From: Candidatus Methylobacter titanis | Lineage (GTDB): Bacteria; Pseudomonadota; Gammaproteobacteria; Methylococcales; Methylomonadaceae | Length of the DNA: 64,000 nucleotides | Direction: 5' to 3' | Assembly (NCBI GenBank): GCA_029946125.1 | Contig: JAQSDX010000004.1 | Span: 33,912 to 97,911 of the forward strand | In this document: one piece after another, positions 8,621 to 17,349 of the stretch | Layout: every line of letters starts with the position of its first letter | Position numbering within the stretch: position 1 is the first letter of the stretch | Translations under genes and position numbers: made by a program | The notes under the pieces: model-generated | The model's database searches: none | Seen by the model: the letters and a program-made list of their open reading frames with translations, nothing else | What the model was told of the DNA's origin: nothing

Positions 8621-9543
8621 GAGGAGGTTTGATTACCTGAGCGGTCTAATAGCATCCACTGCTGAGCCTTGTTGTGAAAATGGGTAATGTCGGTGATCAG
8701 TTCGCAGCGTGGCAAGGTCGGTAGCAACTGTGGGTGGCAGTATGTGGCTCCACTACCGCCTATCCAGATAGCCGAAGTCGCCGTTTGTTGCGCCGTGGCG
8801 ATAATGCGCAATTGTTCAAGCGTTGTCGGTTCCGGTGGTGTTTTAACCAAACCGATCACGATGATGTCGGGCTGTAAATGCTGGGCCGCTTCGACAATAT
8901 CCTTGCCGGGCAAGTTCGCGCCCAGGAAATAGCAGCGGTATTGCTGCGAGGCCGCCAGCAGACAGCTTAACAGGATGCCGCATTCATGGGGTTCATCGCT
9001 CGGGGTGGCGAACAGTATCGCCGGACTATTCGCTGAGGCGTTGTGCAGGTTGTTGACCATGCTGAACACGATACGATTTACGCAGCAGGTAAACATATGC
9101 TCCTGGGCGATGCTCAATTTTTCTTCATGCCAAAGTTCACCGACTTTTTTTAGCGCGGGCAATAAGATGTCACGGGCGTATTCCAAGGGTTCGCTAGCCA
9201 CCAGAGCCCGCTTCAACAGCAACTCGCAACGGTCAATGCGATAGTCCATGACGGCGTCAATAATCTGCTTCAGCAGCGGATGCTGGCTGTCTTTGGCTGA
9301 AACTTGTACTTGTTGTTGCAGGTCGCGCAATGCATCGCCATTCAAATTGGCGATCTTGCTGATGGTGTGGCCGCTGCTGGTCAGTTGTGAGAGTAGCGTC
9401 AGTTTTTCCAGATCCAGCTGCGAATAGTGACGGCGGTTATTGTCGCTACGCAGCGGGGCGACGCAAGCGTAGCGGCGTTCCCAAGCCCGCAGGGTTTCTG
9501 CCGGCAGTCCGGTTAATAAGGTAATGGCTTTAATTGAATACAT
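8617..9543 (-). CDS. litR: B12-dependent light-sensing MerR regulator LitR/CarH
   Basis: A 308-residue MerR-type repressor with a C-terminal cobalamin module. Residues 1-70 form the winged helix (TLRAWERRY, RRHYSQLDL), about 85-165 the helical cap and 172-295 the B12-binding Rossmann fold. The residues that make CarH a photoreceptor are all present with the right spacing: W138-H139, E148-H149 (Wx9EH) and E184-P-H186-EC-G189 (ExHxxG), matching W131/H132, E141/H142 and H177 of Thermus CarH. In that family, dark adenosylcobalamin-bound tetramers repress and light disassembles them. It heads a four-gene operon and is divergent from a sigma factor gene, the likely target. Functional photoreception is inferred from these residues. 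Confidence 0.93.
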   Translation of the reverse strand: MYSIKAITLLTGLPAETLRAWERRYACVAPLRSDNNRRHYSQLDLEKLTLLSQLTSSGHTISKIANLNGDALRDLQQQVQVSAKDSQHPLLKQIIDAVMDYRIDRCELLLKRALVASEPLEYARDILLPALKKVGELWHEEKLSIAQEHMFTCCVNRIVFSMVNNLHNASANSPAILFATPSDEPHECGILLSCLLAASQQYRCYFLGANLPGKDIVEAAQHLQPDIIVIGLVKTPPEPTTLEQLRIIATAQQTATSAIWIGGSGATYCHPQLLPTLPRCELITDITHFHNKAQQWMLLDRSGNQTSS

Positions 9544-9598
9544 TGTTTATGTTTTGTACAGAAAATATATTGACAACAATTATACATCAGCGTAATTT
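9537..9598 (+). promoter_or_regulatory. litR/sigma divergent promoter with LitR-type repeats
   Basis: For the sigma gene I see a good sigma-70 promoter: TTGACA at 9570-9575, 17 bases, then TAATTT at 9593-9598, about 35 bp before the start codon. On the minus strand TATAAT lies at 9584-9579 for litR, without a good -35. A TGTACA sits at 9555-9560; 12 bases away, at 9537-9542 over the litR start codon, is AATACA, giving a TxTACA-N12-TGTACA-like pair, and TATACA lies at 9581-9586. These could be LitR operators controlling both directions. Confidence 0.55.
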
Positions 9599-9632
9599 TA
9601 TCGCCAGGTTAAAAAAATTAACAGGACCAGTC

Positions 9633-10814
9633 ATGATAGAAACAGCACCCAATCGAGCTCTTCCAACCGCTGCGCTAAGCGCAGCCGAACCGCTTGTGCT
9701 GGCCATGAACCTGGAACAGGCCAGGCTGAATCTACATCTGTTATTGCTGGAAGAAGATCAAGCGACGCTGTTATTGCTGAAGCATTGCCTGTCTCAGTTA
9801 GATAATGGCCTGGATATTTGGGAAATGGTCAGCGATAAAACCTCCCCTCAGATTATTGTACAAGGTGTAGATTTTGTACAGTCTAATCTTGTTCAGACTA
9901 TGCAATCTTTGCTGAACAATCCTGTTGCCAGATCCTCGTTACTCAGTCTGCGTTTTTTATCTAATTTTTTAATTGAAGTCTCCGACTTGTGTCAGTCGAT
10001 TCTTTATCATGACTCCGCCTTTACTAGCTATCTACACAAGCTTGACCAAGCCGCTCAAACCTTGAAAGTTGCCAGGCAAAAAATGATTGCCGGTAATACC
10101 GGTTTGGTTGCCTTTGTCGCTTATAAACAAAAAACTACGGTGCTGAGTTTTGACGATTTAGTGCAGGAAGGCGTGATCGGCCTGATCAAAGCCGTAGACC
10201 GTTTCGACCCTTATCGCGGCTTTCAGTTTTCCACCTATGCGATTCCCTGGATCAAACAGGCGATCTCACGCTTGATTGTCAAACAGGAAAAAATCGTGCG
10301 CTTGCCGGTGGCTTTGGCCGAAAGAGCCTGTGCGGTGTTTGAAGCGATGCGCAACGCCTATCAGCAAACCGAGCGCTGGCCCAGTGTTGAGCAATTGAAG
10401 CTACTCTGCGATTTAAGCGAAGACGAGATCAAAACCATCAGAAATTACTATCAGGCGACCCATTCCCTGGATGAGGTTCGGGATAACGCGGAAGAGGAAG
10501 GCCAGGCGTTAATGGCGCGCATGAAACAACAACAATTTGCACTACCGATGGATGACTTGATTGAGCGCAATTTGCGCCAATATCTTGATCGGGTCGTTGC
10601 GACCTTGCCGGAAAAAGAAGCGGCCATTCTGAATATGCGTTTTGGACTGAAAAATCACACCGAAACTACCTTGCAAGTCATTGCCGATCAACTGCAGGTC
10701 AGTCGTGAGCGCGTCCGACAAATACAAAATGAAGCGTTAAAAAAACTTAAAAACCAGTTTGGTTGCGACCTCGCGCTGTTCCTTGAGCCCAATGACAGCT
10801 ACGAAAACGAATAA
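9633..10814 (+). CDS. Sigma-70 family RNA polymerase sigma factor (non-ECF)
   Basis: A 393-residue sigma factor starting at the ATG at 9633, preceded by AGGA at good spacing; an in-frame upstream ATG at 9534 would overlap litR and the promoter and was not chosen. Region 2 is at about residues 150-220 (DDLVQEGVIGLIKAVDRFDPYRGFQFSTYA, IPWIKQAISRLI), region 3 at about 228-305 and region 4 at about 315-380 with the helix-turn-helix VIADQLQVSRERVRQIQNEALKKL. It is RpoD/RpoS-like rather than ECF. The first 140 residues are a leucine-rich extension unlike RpoD region 1.1. Divergent from litR and followed by hflK-hflC-ftsH, it is plausibly a light- or stress-induced sigma. An internal start at Met90 (9900) is possible but has no ribosome-binding site. 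Confidence 0.9.
   Translation: MIETAPNRALPTAALSAAEPLVLAMNLEQARLNLHLLLLEEDQATLLLLKHCLSQLDNGLDIWEMVSDKTSPQIIVQGVDFVQSNLVQTMQSLLNNPVARSSLLSLRFLSNFLIEVSDLCQSILYHDSAFTSYLHKLDQAAQTLKVARQKMIAGNTGLVAFVAYKQKTTVLSFDDLVQEGVIGLIKAVDRFDPYRGFQFSTYAIPWIKQAISRLIVKQEKIVRLPVALAERACAVFEAMRNAYQQTERWPSVEQLKLLCDLSEDEIKTIRNYYQATHSLDEVRDNAEEEGQALMARMKQQQFALPMDDLIERNLRQYLDRVVATLPEKEAAILNMRFGLKNHTETTLQVIADQLQVSRERVRQIQNEALKKLKNQFGCDLALFLEPNDSYENE
9857..9880 (+). promoter_or_regulatory. TGTACA-N12-TGTACA direct repeat inside the sigma gene
   Basis: Two identical TGTACA hexamers (9857-9862 and 9875-9880), each preceded by TT, are separated by exactly 12 bases within codons for residues 75-83 of the sigma factor. From memory, class II LitR of Pseudomonas putida binds T(G/A)TACA-N12-T(G/A)TACA, so this is a candidate intragenic operator. 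The hexamer is a palindrome and occurs by chance elsewhere; only the spacing is notable. Confidence 0.4.
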
Positions 10815-10853
10815 TAACAAGGTTGCACCAGCCCATCGCCAACAGGAGTGATT

Positions 10854-12014
10854 ATGTCATCAGAAAAACACAACACCAGCGAACAAAGCCCACAGCCAGA
10901 CTGGAAGTTTGACTTTGACCAACAATGGAAAGCGGCTTACCAGAAATCGCTAGACTATTTTCACCAGCATAAACAGCAGTTCTCGCTGTCAAATATTAGC
11001 GGTATTGTCGGTGGCGGCTCTTTGCTGCTATGGCTGGCAAGCGGCGTTTACATTATCGACCAGGGTAATCGCGGCGTGGTTACCCGCTTTGGCGCCTACA
11101 GCGAGACCACCACGCCTGGGCTGAATTGGCACATCCCCATGCCGATCGAGAAAGTGGCCGTCATTAATGTCGAGCAGCAACGTTTTATTGAGCTGGGTTA
11201 TCGTGGTAATAGCCGAGGCAGCAAGCCGGAATTGATTCCCCAAGAGTCATTAATGCTGACGACGGATGAAAATATCGTCAACGTGCGTCTCGCGGTGCAA
11301 TATCAGATTCATAATGCCGGCGATTATCTTTTTAACGTCAGGGACAATGAAGCAACGCTGAAGCAGCTGACCGAAAGCGTTCAGCGCGCGGTCATTGGTC
11401 GTAACAATATGGACTATGTATTGACCGAAGGGCGCAGCGATATTGTCGCCCAGATCAAACAGGACATTCAGTCCGGGATGGACGACTACAAAGCCGGAAT
11501 TACCATTGCCAGCGTCAATCTGCAGGATGCGCAACCACCCGAAGAAGTGCAGGGCGCTTTTGAAGATGCGATACGCGCAAGGGAAGACAAGCAACGTTTA
11601 ATTAATGAAGCCGAAGCCTACAGTAATGAGATTATCCCGAAAGCGCGAGGTGCCGCGTCTCGATTGTTGCTGGAAGCGGAAGCCTACGAAGCGGAAAAAG
11701 TCGCTAAAGCCACCGGCGAAACCCAGCGCTTTGAGCAATTGCTGACCGAATATGAAAAAGCCCCGGCCATTACCCGTAAACGCTTGTATCTGGAAGCTAA
11801 GGAAAAACTGTTTAGCAGCACCAATAAGGTCATCGTGGAAGCCGGTCAAAGCGCACCGCAATTGTATATGCCTTTGCAAAATGTCGTTTCGCATCAGCCT
11901 CCGGAGAGCAAACCGCCGGTAGCAGAAACCACGACCGAAGCGGCCGAAATCAAAAAAAACAACGATCAACATATCAACAGTAACGCTTTACGTCCCAGTC
12001 GGAGCAAATCATGA
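10854..12014 (+). CDS. hflK: HflK, FtsH protease modulator subunit
   Basis: A 386-residue SPFH/band-7 membrane protein. A short cytoplasmic N-terminus is followed by one membrane segment near residues 43-62 and the band-7 domain (IDQGNRGVVTRFGAYSETTTPGLNWHIPMPIEKV), then the charged helical stalk rich in EAE repeats and a disordered tail. HflK and HflC assemble into a large cage around FtsH hexamers in the inner membrane and control its access to substrates. The ATG at 10854 is preferred over the GTG at 10848 because AGGAG (10844-10848) is 5 bases upstream. The gene follows the sigma factor by 39 bp and overlaps hflC by 4 bp, so all four genes probably form one operon. Confidence 0.93.
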   Translation: MSSEKHNTSEQSPQPDWKFDFDQQWKAAYQKSLDYFHQHKQQFSLSNISGIVGGGSLLLWLASGVYIIDQGNRGVVTRFGAYSETTTPGLNWHIPMPIEKVAVINVEQQRFIELGYRGNSRGSKPELIPQESLMLTTDENIVNVRLAVQYQIHNAGDYLFNVRDNEATLKQLTESVQRAVIGRNNMDYVLTEGRSDIVAQIKQDIQSGMDDYKAGITIASVNLQDAQPPEEVQGAFEDAIRAREDKQRLINEAEAYSNEIIPKARGAASRLLLEAEAYEAEKVAKATGETQRFEQLLTEYEKAPAITRKRLYLEAKEKLFSSTNKVIVEAGQSAPQLYMPLQNVVSHQPPESKPPVAETTTEAAEIKKNNDQHINSNALRPSRSKS

Positions 12015-12871
12015 GCAGAACCCAAATAGTGTTGCCCGCCAGTTTCGGCCTGTTAATGCTGGCTTATATGTCAATTTTTTATGTCAATCAACATGAAAAA
12101 GCGATTGTATTTCGTCTGGGTGAAATGGTCGAATCAGACTTTCAGCCCGGACTCCATTTTAAGACCCCCATCATCAATAAAGTCAGTACATTTGATGCGC
12201 GTGTGCTGACCTTGGATGCTAAGTCCGAGCGTTTTCTTACCTCCGAAAAGAAGAATGTAATCGTTGATTCGTTTGCCAAGTGGCAAATCGGTGATGTGGG
12301 TCTTTTTTACACCACGGTCGGTGGCGATGAATATCAAGCCAATTTACGCCTCGATCAAATCATGAAGGACGCGCTGCGCAGTGAATTTGGCGTGCGCACC
12401 ATCAAACAGCTGATCTCGGAAGATCGAAGCGAACTGCGTCGTACCTTGCTGGACAAGCTGTCGCCGATGGCCAGTAAGTTTGGCATTAAGCTGATCGACA
12501 TTCGTATCAAACGCATCGACTTGCCTCAGGAAGTCAGCAGTTCGGTTTATCAGCGTATGCGCGCCGAGCGTGAACGGGTGGCCAGAGAATTTCGCTCGCA
12601 AGGTTCAGAAAGCGCCGAGCAAATCAGTGCCGAGGCTGACAAACAAAAACAGGTGATGCTGGCCAATGCCCATCGCGACGGCGAAAATATCCGGGGTCGG
12701 GGCGATGCCCAATCTGCCGATATTTATGCAAAAAGTTTCGGTAAAAATCCTGAGTTCTACGCCTTCTACCGTAGCTTGCAGGCTTATCAGGTCGCATTCG
12801 AAAAAACTCAGGATACCTTGGTGCTGAAGCCGGATTCCGATTTTTTTAAATATTTTAACCATGAAAATTGA
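12011..12871 (+). CDS. hflC: HflC, FtsH protease modulator subunit
   Basis: A 286-residue partner of HflK. It has an N-terminal membrane segment (about residues 7-25), the SPFH domain starting VNQHEKAIVFRLGEMVESDFQPGLHFKTPIINKV, and a long helical region with RMRAERERVAREFRSQG, the usual HflC stalk signature. Its start overlaps the hflK stop (ATGA). HflKC binds FtsH and restrains degradation of some membrane substrates. Length and architecture are normal for the family. Confidence 0.95.
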   Translation: MSRTQIVLPASFGLLMLAYMSIFYVNQHEKAIVFRLGEMVESDFQPGLHFKTPIINKVSTFDARVLTLDAKSERFLTSEKKNVIVDSFAKWQIGDVGLFYTTVGGDEYQANLRLDQIMKDALRSEFGVRTIKQLISEDRSELRRTLLDKLSPMASKFGIKLIDIRIKRIDLPQEVSSSVYQRMRAERERVAREFRSQGSESAEQISAEADKQKQVMLANAHRDGENIRGRGDAQSADIYAKSFGKNPEFYAFYRSLQAYQVAFEKTQDTLVLKPDSDFFKYFNHEN

Positions 12872-12895
12872 CCATTAAGCGGAGCAGCAAAAACC

Positions 12896-14794
12896 ATGAA
12901 AATATATATTTTTCGTATCGTGGCGCTTAGCATAATCGCCGCCATATTGTTTAGCGTTTTCAACCGAACCTCGTCCGATTACGAAGAAAACTATGCGGTG
13001 CCGTATTCCGATTTTATCGAGAGCATACGCAGTCGCAGTATTGCCGAGGTGGTGATCAGTGGCACCAATATAGAAGGCCGTCGCAGCAACGGCGAGCGCT
13101 TTACCACTTACAACCCCAACGATCCTCGCCTGATCGACGAGTTGTTGGAGTATGGCGTCAAGATCAAGGTGGAAAAACCGCCAGTGTCTTCGACCTTTAT
13201 GCAGATCCTGATTTCCTGGGTGCCGATGGTGTTATTAATTGTCGTGGTGGCGTACTTCATGCGCAAACAGCAAGCCGGTGGACCGGGCGGGCAAATGGGC
13301 TTTGGTAAAAGCCGTGCCAAGTTGATGGCCGAGGATCAGATCAAGGTGCGTTTTTCCGATGTCGCCGGGGTCGAAGAAGCCAAACAGGACGTTGTGGAAA
13401 TGGTGGATTTTCTTAAAAATCCCGGAAAATATGAGGTGCTGGGCGGCAAGATACCGCGCGGAGTATTGATGGTAGGGCCGCCGGGAACCGGTAAAACCTT
13501 GCTGGCGCGGGCCATTGCCGGTGAAGCCGGCGTGCCGTTCTTCTCGATCTCCGGTTCCGATTTCGTGGAAATGTTTGTCGGCGTCGGCGCCTCCAGGGTG
13601 CGGGATATGTTCAATCAAGCCAAACAGCGGGCGCCGTGCATTATCTTTATCGACGAAATCGATGCGGTAGGCCGACATCGAGGCAATGGCGGCGCGGGCG
13701 GCGGTAACGATGAGCGCGAACAAACCCTGAATCAGCTACTGGTCGAAATGGACGGCTTCAACGGCAACGAAGGCATTATTGTGATCGCCGCGACTAACCG
13801 GGCTGATGTGCTCGACAAAGCCTTATTACGACCCGGCCGCTTCGATCGGCAGGTCCAGATTGGCTTGCCCGACATCAAGGGCCGCGAACAAATCCTCACC
13901 GTCCATGCGGGCAAGGTTCCGCTGGCCGATGATGTCAATATCAACGATCTGGCGCGTGGAACGCCGGGGTTTTCCGGTGCCGAACTCGCTAATCTGATCA
14001 ACGAGGGCGCCTTGTTTGCCGCACGCTACAATCAGACCGAGGTTACCATGAACGACCTGGACAAGGCCCGTGACAAAATGCTGATGGGCGCAGAAAAACA
14101 TACCATGGTCATGAGCAAAGACGACCTGTTGATGACCGCATATCACGAGGCCGGGCATGTGATTGTGGGTCGGATGGTACCCGACCATGATCCTGTGTAT
14201 AAAGTCAGTATCATGCCGCGCGGCGGCGCACTGGGCATCACTATGTTTCTGCCGGAACGCGATCAATACAGTGCCAGCAAGGATAAGCTCGAGAGCCAAA
14301 TTTCCAGCCTGTTTGGCGGCAGGGTGGCGGAAGCGTTGATTTACGGTAAAAACAAAGTCACCACCGGCGCTTCCAACGATATTGAGCGTGCTACGCAGCT
14401 GGCGCGCAACATGGTGACCAAGTGGGGCTTGTCGGATCGTCTCGGCCCTATGGATTACGGCGATAACGAAGGCAGTTACATGGGACCCCAAGCCAAGCCG
14501 ATGTCAGAAAAAATGGCGCAAATAATTGATGAGGAAATCCGTCATGTTGTCGACACCAATTATCAGCGTGCCGAACAACTCTTGAAAGACCATATCGATA
14601 TTCTACATAACATGGCACATGCCCTGCTAGCTTGGGAGACCTTGGATAAGTATCAGATCGATGAGTTGATGCAAGGCCGAATAATTGCCTTGCCCGAGCC
14701 GATCGTCGATGCAGATATAGCCTTTGTCAGCGAGATTGCGTTGGATGATGGCAGCAGTAAAAATCAAGAAACGTCAAAACTCAGCGTTAATTGA
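12896..14794 (+). CDS. ftsH: ATP-dependent zinc metalloprotease FtsH
   Basis: A 632-residue AAA+ membrane protease. Two N-terminal membrane segments (about residues 5-20 and 100-121) flank a small periplasmic domain; the AAA domain has Walker A GPPGTGKT, Walker [12 protein letters not shown] and the second-region-of-homology arginines ([19 protein letters not shown]). The zinc site is HEAGH in [12 protein letters not shown], with the third ligand in the ASNDIERAT region. It degrades misfolded membrane proteins and regulators such as RpoH. It closes the sigma-hflK-hflC-ftsH unit, 24 bp after hflC. A GGAG lies 12 bases or so before the start. Because most proteobacteria carry ftsH beside rrmJ/folP, this may be a second, stress-dedicated copy. 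Confidence 0.95.
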   Translation: MKIYIFRIVALSIIAAILFSVFNRTSSDYEENYAVPYSDFIESIRSRSIAEVVISGTNIEGRRSNGERFTTYNPNDPRLIDELLEYGVKIKVEKPPVSSTFMQILISWVPMVLLIVVVAYFMRKQQAGGPGGQMGFGKSRAKLMAEDQIKVRFSDVAGVEEAKQDVVEMVDFLKNPGKYEVLGGKIPRGVLMVGPPGTGKTLLARAIAGEAGVPFFSISGSDFVEMFVGVGASRVRDMFNQAKQRAPCIIFIDEIDAVGRHRGNGGAGGGNDEREQTLNQLLVEMDGFNGNEGIIVIAATNRADVLDKALLRPGRFDRQVQIGLPDIKGREQILTVHAGKVPLADDVNINDLARGTPGFSGAELANLINEGALFAARYNQTEVTMNDLDKARDKMLMGAEKHTMVMSKDDLLMTAYHEAGHVIVGRMVPDHDPVYKVSIMPRGGALGITMFLPERDQYSASKDKLESQISSLFGGRVAEALIYGKNKVTTGASNDIERATQLARNMVTKWGLSDRLGPMDYGDNEGSYMGPQAKPMSEKMAQIIDEEIRHVVDTNYQRAEQLLKDHIDILHNMAHALLAWETLDKYQIDELMQGRIIALPEPIVDADIAFVSEIALDDGSSKNQETSKLSVN

Positions 14795-14849
14795 GGCTAA
14801 CTTATTAGGTCGATGGTTGAGCCACGACTATTTCCTACTCCTCTATACT

Positions 14850-14884
14850 CCCTTCAAAATCGGTATTATTGAAGGGAATTTTTT
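14850..14884 (+). terminator. Rho-independent terminator after ftsH
   Basis: An 8-bp perfect stem (CCCTTCAA at 14850-14857, TTGAAGGG at 14869-14876) is followed by AATTTTTT. It lies 55 bp after ftsH and immediately before the next gene, ending the sigma-hflKC-ftsH transcript or attenuating the downstream gene. Confidence 0.72.
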
Positions 14885-14894
14885 GAGAGATCTT

Positions 14895-15338
14895 ATGAAT
14901 ACTACAATCTTTAATCAAAAGATACTGTCCTCATTAACGATGTTATCGGCAATCAATTTTAATGCCGCTGTTATTTTTCTGTTGGTTATCAGCGTTATTT
15001 CAGCAACCGGTAGCACCCTGATTTTTGACAATAACAGCGATCTTTATGGCCCCTTGGCCAGCAACTTGCGGTTGATGCTGATTTATTTGACGCTCAGCGA
15101 GTTTGCGGTGTATTGTTTTTGCAGCTACCGTGAAAACTACCGCCTATTAATCCTGGTAGGCTTATTCTGGTTGATGCTGATGGGGTCTATCGAATATTAC
15201 GGCATGATTAACCAGATATCGATAGATGAAAATTATCGCTGGTTTTTTCTGTATATGGGGATATCTAATTTAGCCTATGGTTATCTCTATGGTTTCAATA
15301 AGTCTTGGTATCAAGATAATAAAATTGACCTGAAATAA
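14895..15338 (+). CDS. Small four-helix membrane protein of unknown function
   Basis: A 147-residue protein that I do not recognise. The start at 14895 follows a GAGAG sequence; a longer in-frame extension to 14724 would overlap ftsH and was not used. Hydropathy by eye gives four membrane segments at about residues 24-40, 57-76, 82-100 and 115-135, with short polar loops and a lysine-rich end. It lies between a terminator and the SRPBCC-LOV genes in the light/stress island. The AT-richer composition from here to about 19 kb differs visibly from the flanking genes. Confidence 0.6.
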   Translation: MNTTIFNQKILSSLTMLSAINFNAAVIFLLVISVISATGSTLIFDNNSDLYGPLASNLRLMLIYLTLSEFAVYCFCSYRENYRLLILVGLFWLMLMGSIEYYGMINQISIDENYRWFFLYMGISNLAYGYLYGFNKSWYQDNKIDLK

Positions 15339-15445
15339 AGGCTCATTTATAAAAAACCTATAGTAATAATATTATCGCCGCTGATAGCTTCAGAAAACAA
15401 CAACATTTAAGTTGAATAATTATTTCAACGGGGAGTGGTATTGCA

Positions 15446-15928
15446 GTGCAAATTAAATTTTCGTTTGATTCATCCAAGCCAATTGCTGGTGAAGCGAGCA
15501 TTGAGATCAACAAATCGATTCAAGATGTTTTTTCTTATATTGGTGAGCATTTTTATGATAACTATCCTAAATGGGCGGTAGAAGTTGTTGAATTTGAACC
15601 CTTGGACGGTAAAGAGGTTTTTGTCGGTTCGAAAGCCAAGCAAATTCGTGAAGACAACGGCTCAAAAGTCGAATCTATTTTTGAGATTACTGATTATCAA
15701 CCCTCGATGAAACTTATTTTTAAAGGACTGACTGAGCCGTATATACACAGTTATCTATTAGAAAGTAGCGAACAAAAACAAGCCACGCGCTTGACTTTCC
15801 GTTTTGAACTATCTGAAATTGACGTCTTTATGCGTCCATTTCAGAAACTGATACGTTCTGCGATTGAAGAGGGCGCAGAAAACACCGTTGAAAACATTAA
15901 AAATTTAGTCGACGTTGATACCCTATAA
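15446..15928 (+). CDS. SRPBCC (START-like) family protein
   Basis: A 160-residue SRPBCC-superfamily protein with the characteristic N-terminal GEASIEINKSIQDVFSYIGEHFYDNYPKWAVEV block and a C-terminal helix (MRPFQKLIRSAIEEGAENTVENIKNLV). The GTG start at 15446 is preceded by GGGGAG. The fold binds hydrophobic ligands; no substrate is evident. It is the first gene of a probable SRPBCC-LOV operon, the LOV start lying 43 bp downstream. A 6-bp palindrome (GTTGAA/TTCAAC, 15411-15429) lies just upstream in the leader. It is the second SRPBCC protein of the island but is not closely similar to the one at 8156-8620. Confidence 0.78.
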   Translation: MQIKFSFDSSKPIAGEASIEINKSIQDVFSYIGEHFYDNYPKWAVEVVEFEPLDGKEVFVGSKAKQIREDNGSKVESIFEITDYQPSMKLIFKGLTEPYIHSYLLESSEQKQATRLTFRFELSEIDVFMRPFQKLIRSAIEEGAENTVENIKNLVDVDTL

Positions 15929-15971
15929 CATATAGTTGATTTGTAATTATCAAAAACATTGGAGTTTAATT

Positions 15972-16427
15972 ATGCCTTTTATTGTTGAAAAAGATAGTGG
16001 CCTTATTCCGCAAGTGCTTTCCGCTATTTTAGATGAGTGTGTTAATGGTGTAACTTTAGCTGATCCTGATTTAGACGATTCTCCAATTGTTTATGCCAAT
16101 AAAGCCTTTGAACGTTTAACAGGTTATAACCAAGAAGAAATCATCGGTCACAATTGCCGATTTCTTCAAGGCGAAGATAGAGAACAAGCCGGACGTTATC
16201 AAATTGCCGAAGCCATGAAAAATCATGAGTCCGTTGAAGTCACGTTACATAATTATAAAAAAGACGGTACGTTATTTTTCAATCGCTTGAAAATAACGCC
16301 TTTGTTCGATAGAAAACACAGGGTTATTTATTATCTGGGCGTACAGTACGATATAACCGAGCAGGTTAATGCTAACAATGAAATTAAAGAATTAAACGAT
16401 TTATTAAATGCCATGCCGAAAAAATAA
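15972..16427 (+). CDS. Short LOV-domain blue-light photoreceptor
   Basis: A 151-residue protein that is a single LOV/PAS domain plus flanking helices. The photoactive core is GHNCRFLQGEDREQAG with the adduct-forming cysteine C62; N61, R63 and Q66, then N94 (HNYKKDGT), N104 (FFNRLKI) and Q125 (YLGVQYDITE) are the expected flavin-contacting residues. The start MPFIVEKD at 15972 with GGAG upstream is chosen over the in-frame ATG at 15936. There is no output domain, as in the short LOV proteins of Pseudomonas putida; the C-terminal helix (NEIKELNDLLNAM) may mediate dimerisation. Blue-light sensing by FMN is very likely; the partner is unknown. It lies in the same island as the B12 photoreceptor LitR. 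Confidence 0.93.
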   Translation: MPFIVEKDSGLIPQVLSAILDECVNGVTLADPDLDDSPIVYANKAFERLTGYNQEEIIGHNCRFLQGEDREQAGRYQIAEAMKNHESVEVTLHNYKKDGTLFFNRLKITPLFDRKHRVIYYLGVQYDITEQVNANNEIKELNDLLNAMPKK

Positions 16428-16468
16428 CCCCGCTTGAATACCATGATGCAATAGATAAAGGTACGTTT

Positions 16469-17299
16469 ATGAGCTCGACTGAAAATGTGAATACCAGTGG
16501 TGGCCTGTTTTTTAATGAAGCCTTATTCGGTCTTGCGATACTGGCTTTTATTTTATTGTTAGTCATTGAGAAGCGTCATCCTTACCGTCAATTTCCTCAG
16601 AAGGTTTATAAAGAATCGTTGGTGACCAATACCACGGCTTTTTTGGTTAATAATGTGATTCTGACGGTATTAAGAGCATCATCATTGTTTCTTGTCGCCC
16701 AACAATTTGCCTCTTACGGCTTATTAAGCGGTTTAGATAATGGCCCGGTCAAATGGTTGCTGGCGTTCGCTTTTTTTGATCTGGCCATTTATATTTGGCA
16801 CGTTGCCAGTCACAAATACGAGTGCTTATGGCGATTTCATAAAGTGCATCATAGTGATAAAGGCTTTAATGTTTCTACCGGCTTTCGCTTCCACGTTTTC
16901 GATTTATTGCTGGAAGTTATTTACAAGTGCGTATTTGTTGTCGTTATTGGCGTGAATGCGTATCTGATACTTTCTATTGAGATTGTTGAGCTGTTTTTCA
17001 TATTTTTTCATCATGCCAATATTCGCGTTCCGAACGAAGAGACTATTTCGCAAGTATTTATTACTCCCTCATTACACCGAACCCATCATTCGACCTTACG
17101 CCAAGAACACGATAGTAATTACGGCGTTGTTTTTTCATTCTGGGATCGTGTGTTCGGAACTCGAAAAGAACGGGTTCCTGAGCATATTGGACTCGATTTA
17201 ATTGAAGCTGAAAATTTTATCCAGCTGTTTTCACTGGCCTTTATTACTGAACTTAAAATCAGAAAATTATTCAGCTGGATTCCTAAGGGAAAAAGATAA
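16469..17299 (+). CDS. Fatty acid hydroxylase/sterol desaturase family membrane protein
   Basis: A 276-residue integral-membrane di-iron enzyme. The histidine clusters are visible in order: HVASH, HKVHHS, FHHAN and HRTHHS, the ligand set of the fatty acid hydroxylase superfamily. Four or so hydrophobic segments surround them. Family members hydroxylate or desaturate sterols, fatty acids or carotenoids at the membrane surface using oxygen; the substrate here is unknown. It follows the LOV gene by 41 bp and precedes msrP by 50 bp on the same strand. Light-induced membrane remodelling would fit the neighbourhood. Confidence 0.86.
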   Translation: MSSTENVNTSGGLFFNEALFGLAILAFILLLVIEKRHPYRQFPQKVYKESLVTNTTAFLVNNVILTVLRASSLFLVAQQFASYGLLSGLDNGPVKWLLAFAFFDLAIYIWHVASHKYECLWRFHKVHHSDKGFNVSTGFRFHVFDLLLEVIYKCVFVVVIGVNAYLILSIEIVELFFIFFHHANIRVPNEETISQVFITPSLHRTHHSTLRQEHDSNYGVVFSFWDRVFGTRKERVPEHIGLDLIEAENFIQLFSLAFITELKIRKLFSWIPKGKR

Positions 17300-17349
17300 T
17301 AGATAGGTGTCGGTTTGCTGGCATGGATTAACATTAAATAACGTTAGCG

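Noticed and set aside
9534..9632. N-terminal extension of the sigma factor by 33 residues
   Set aside because: It would overlap litR and the sigma-70 promoter; the ATG at 9633 has a proper ribosome-binding site.
14724..14894. N-terminal extension of the four-helix membrane protein
   Set aside because: It overlaps the ftsH end and runs through the terminator; the start at 14895 is preceded by GAGAG.
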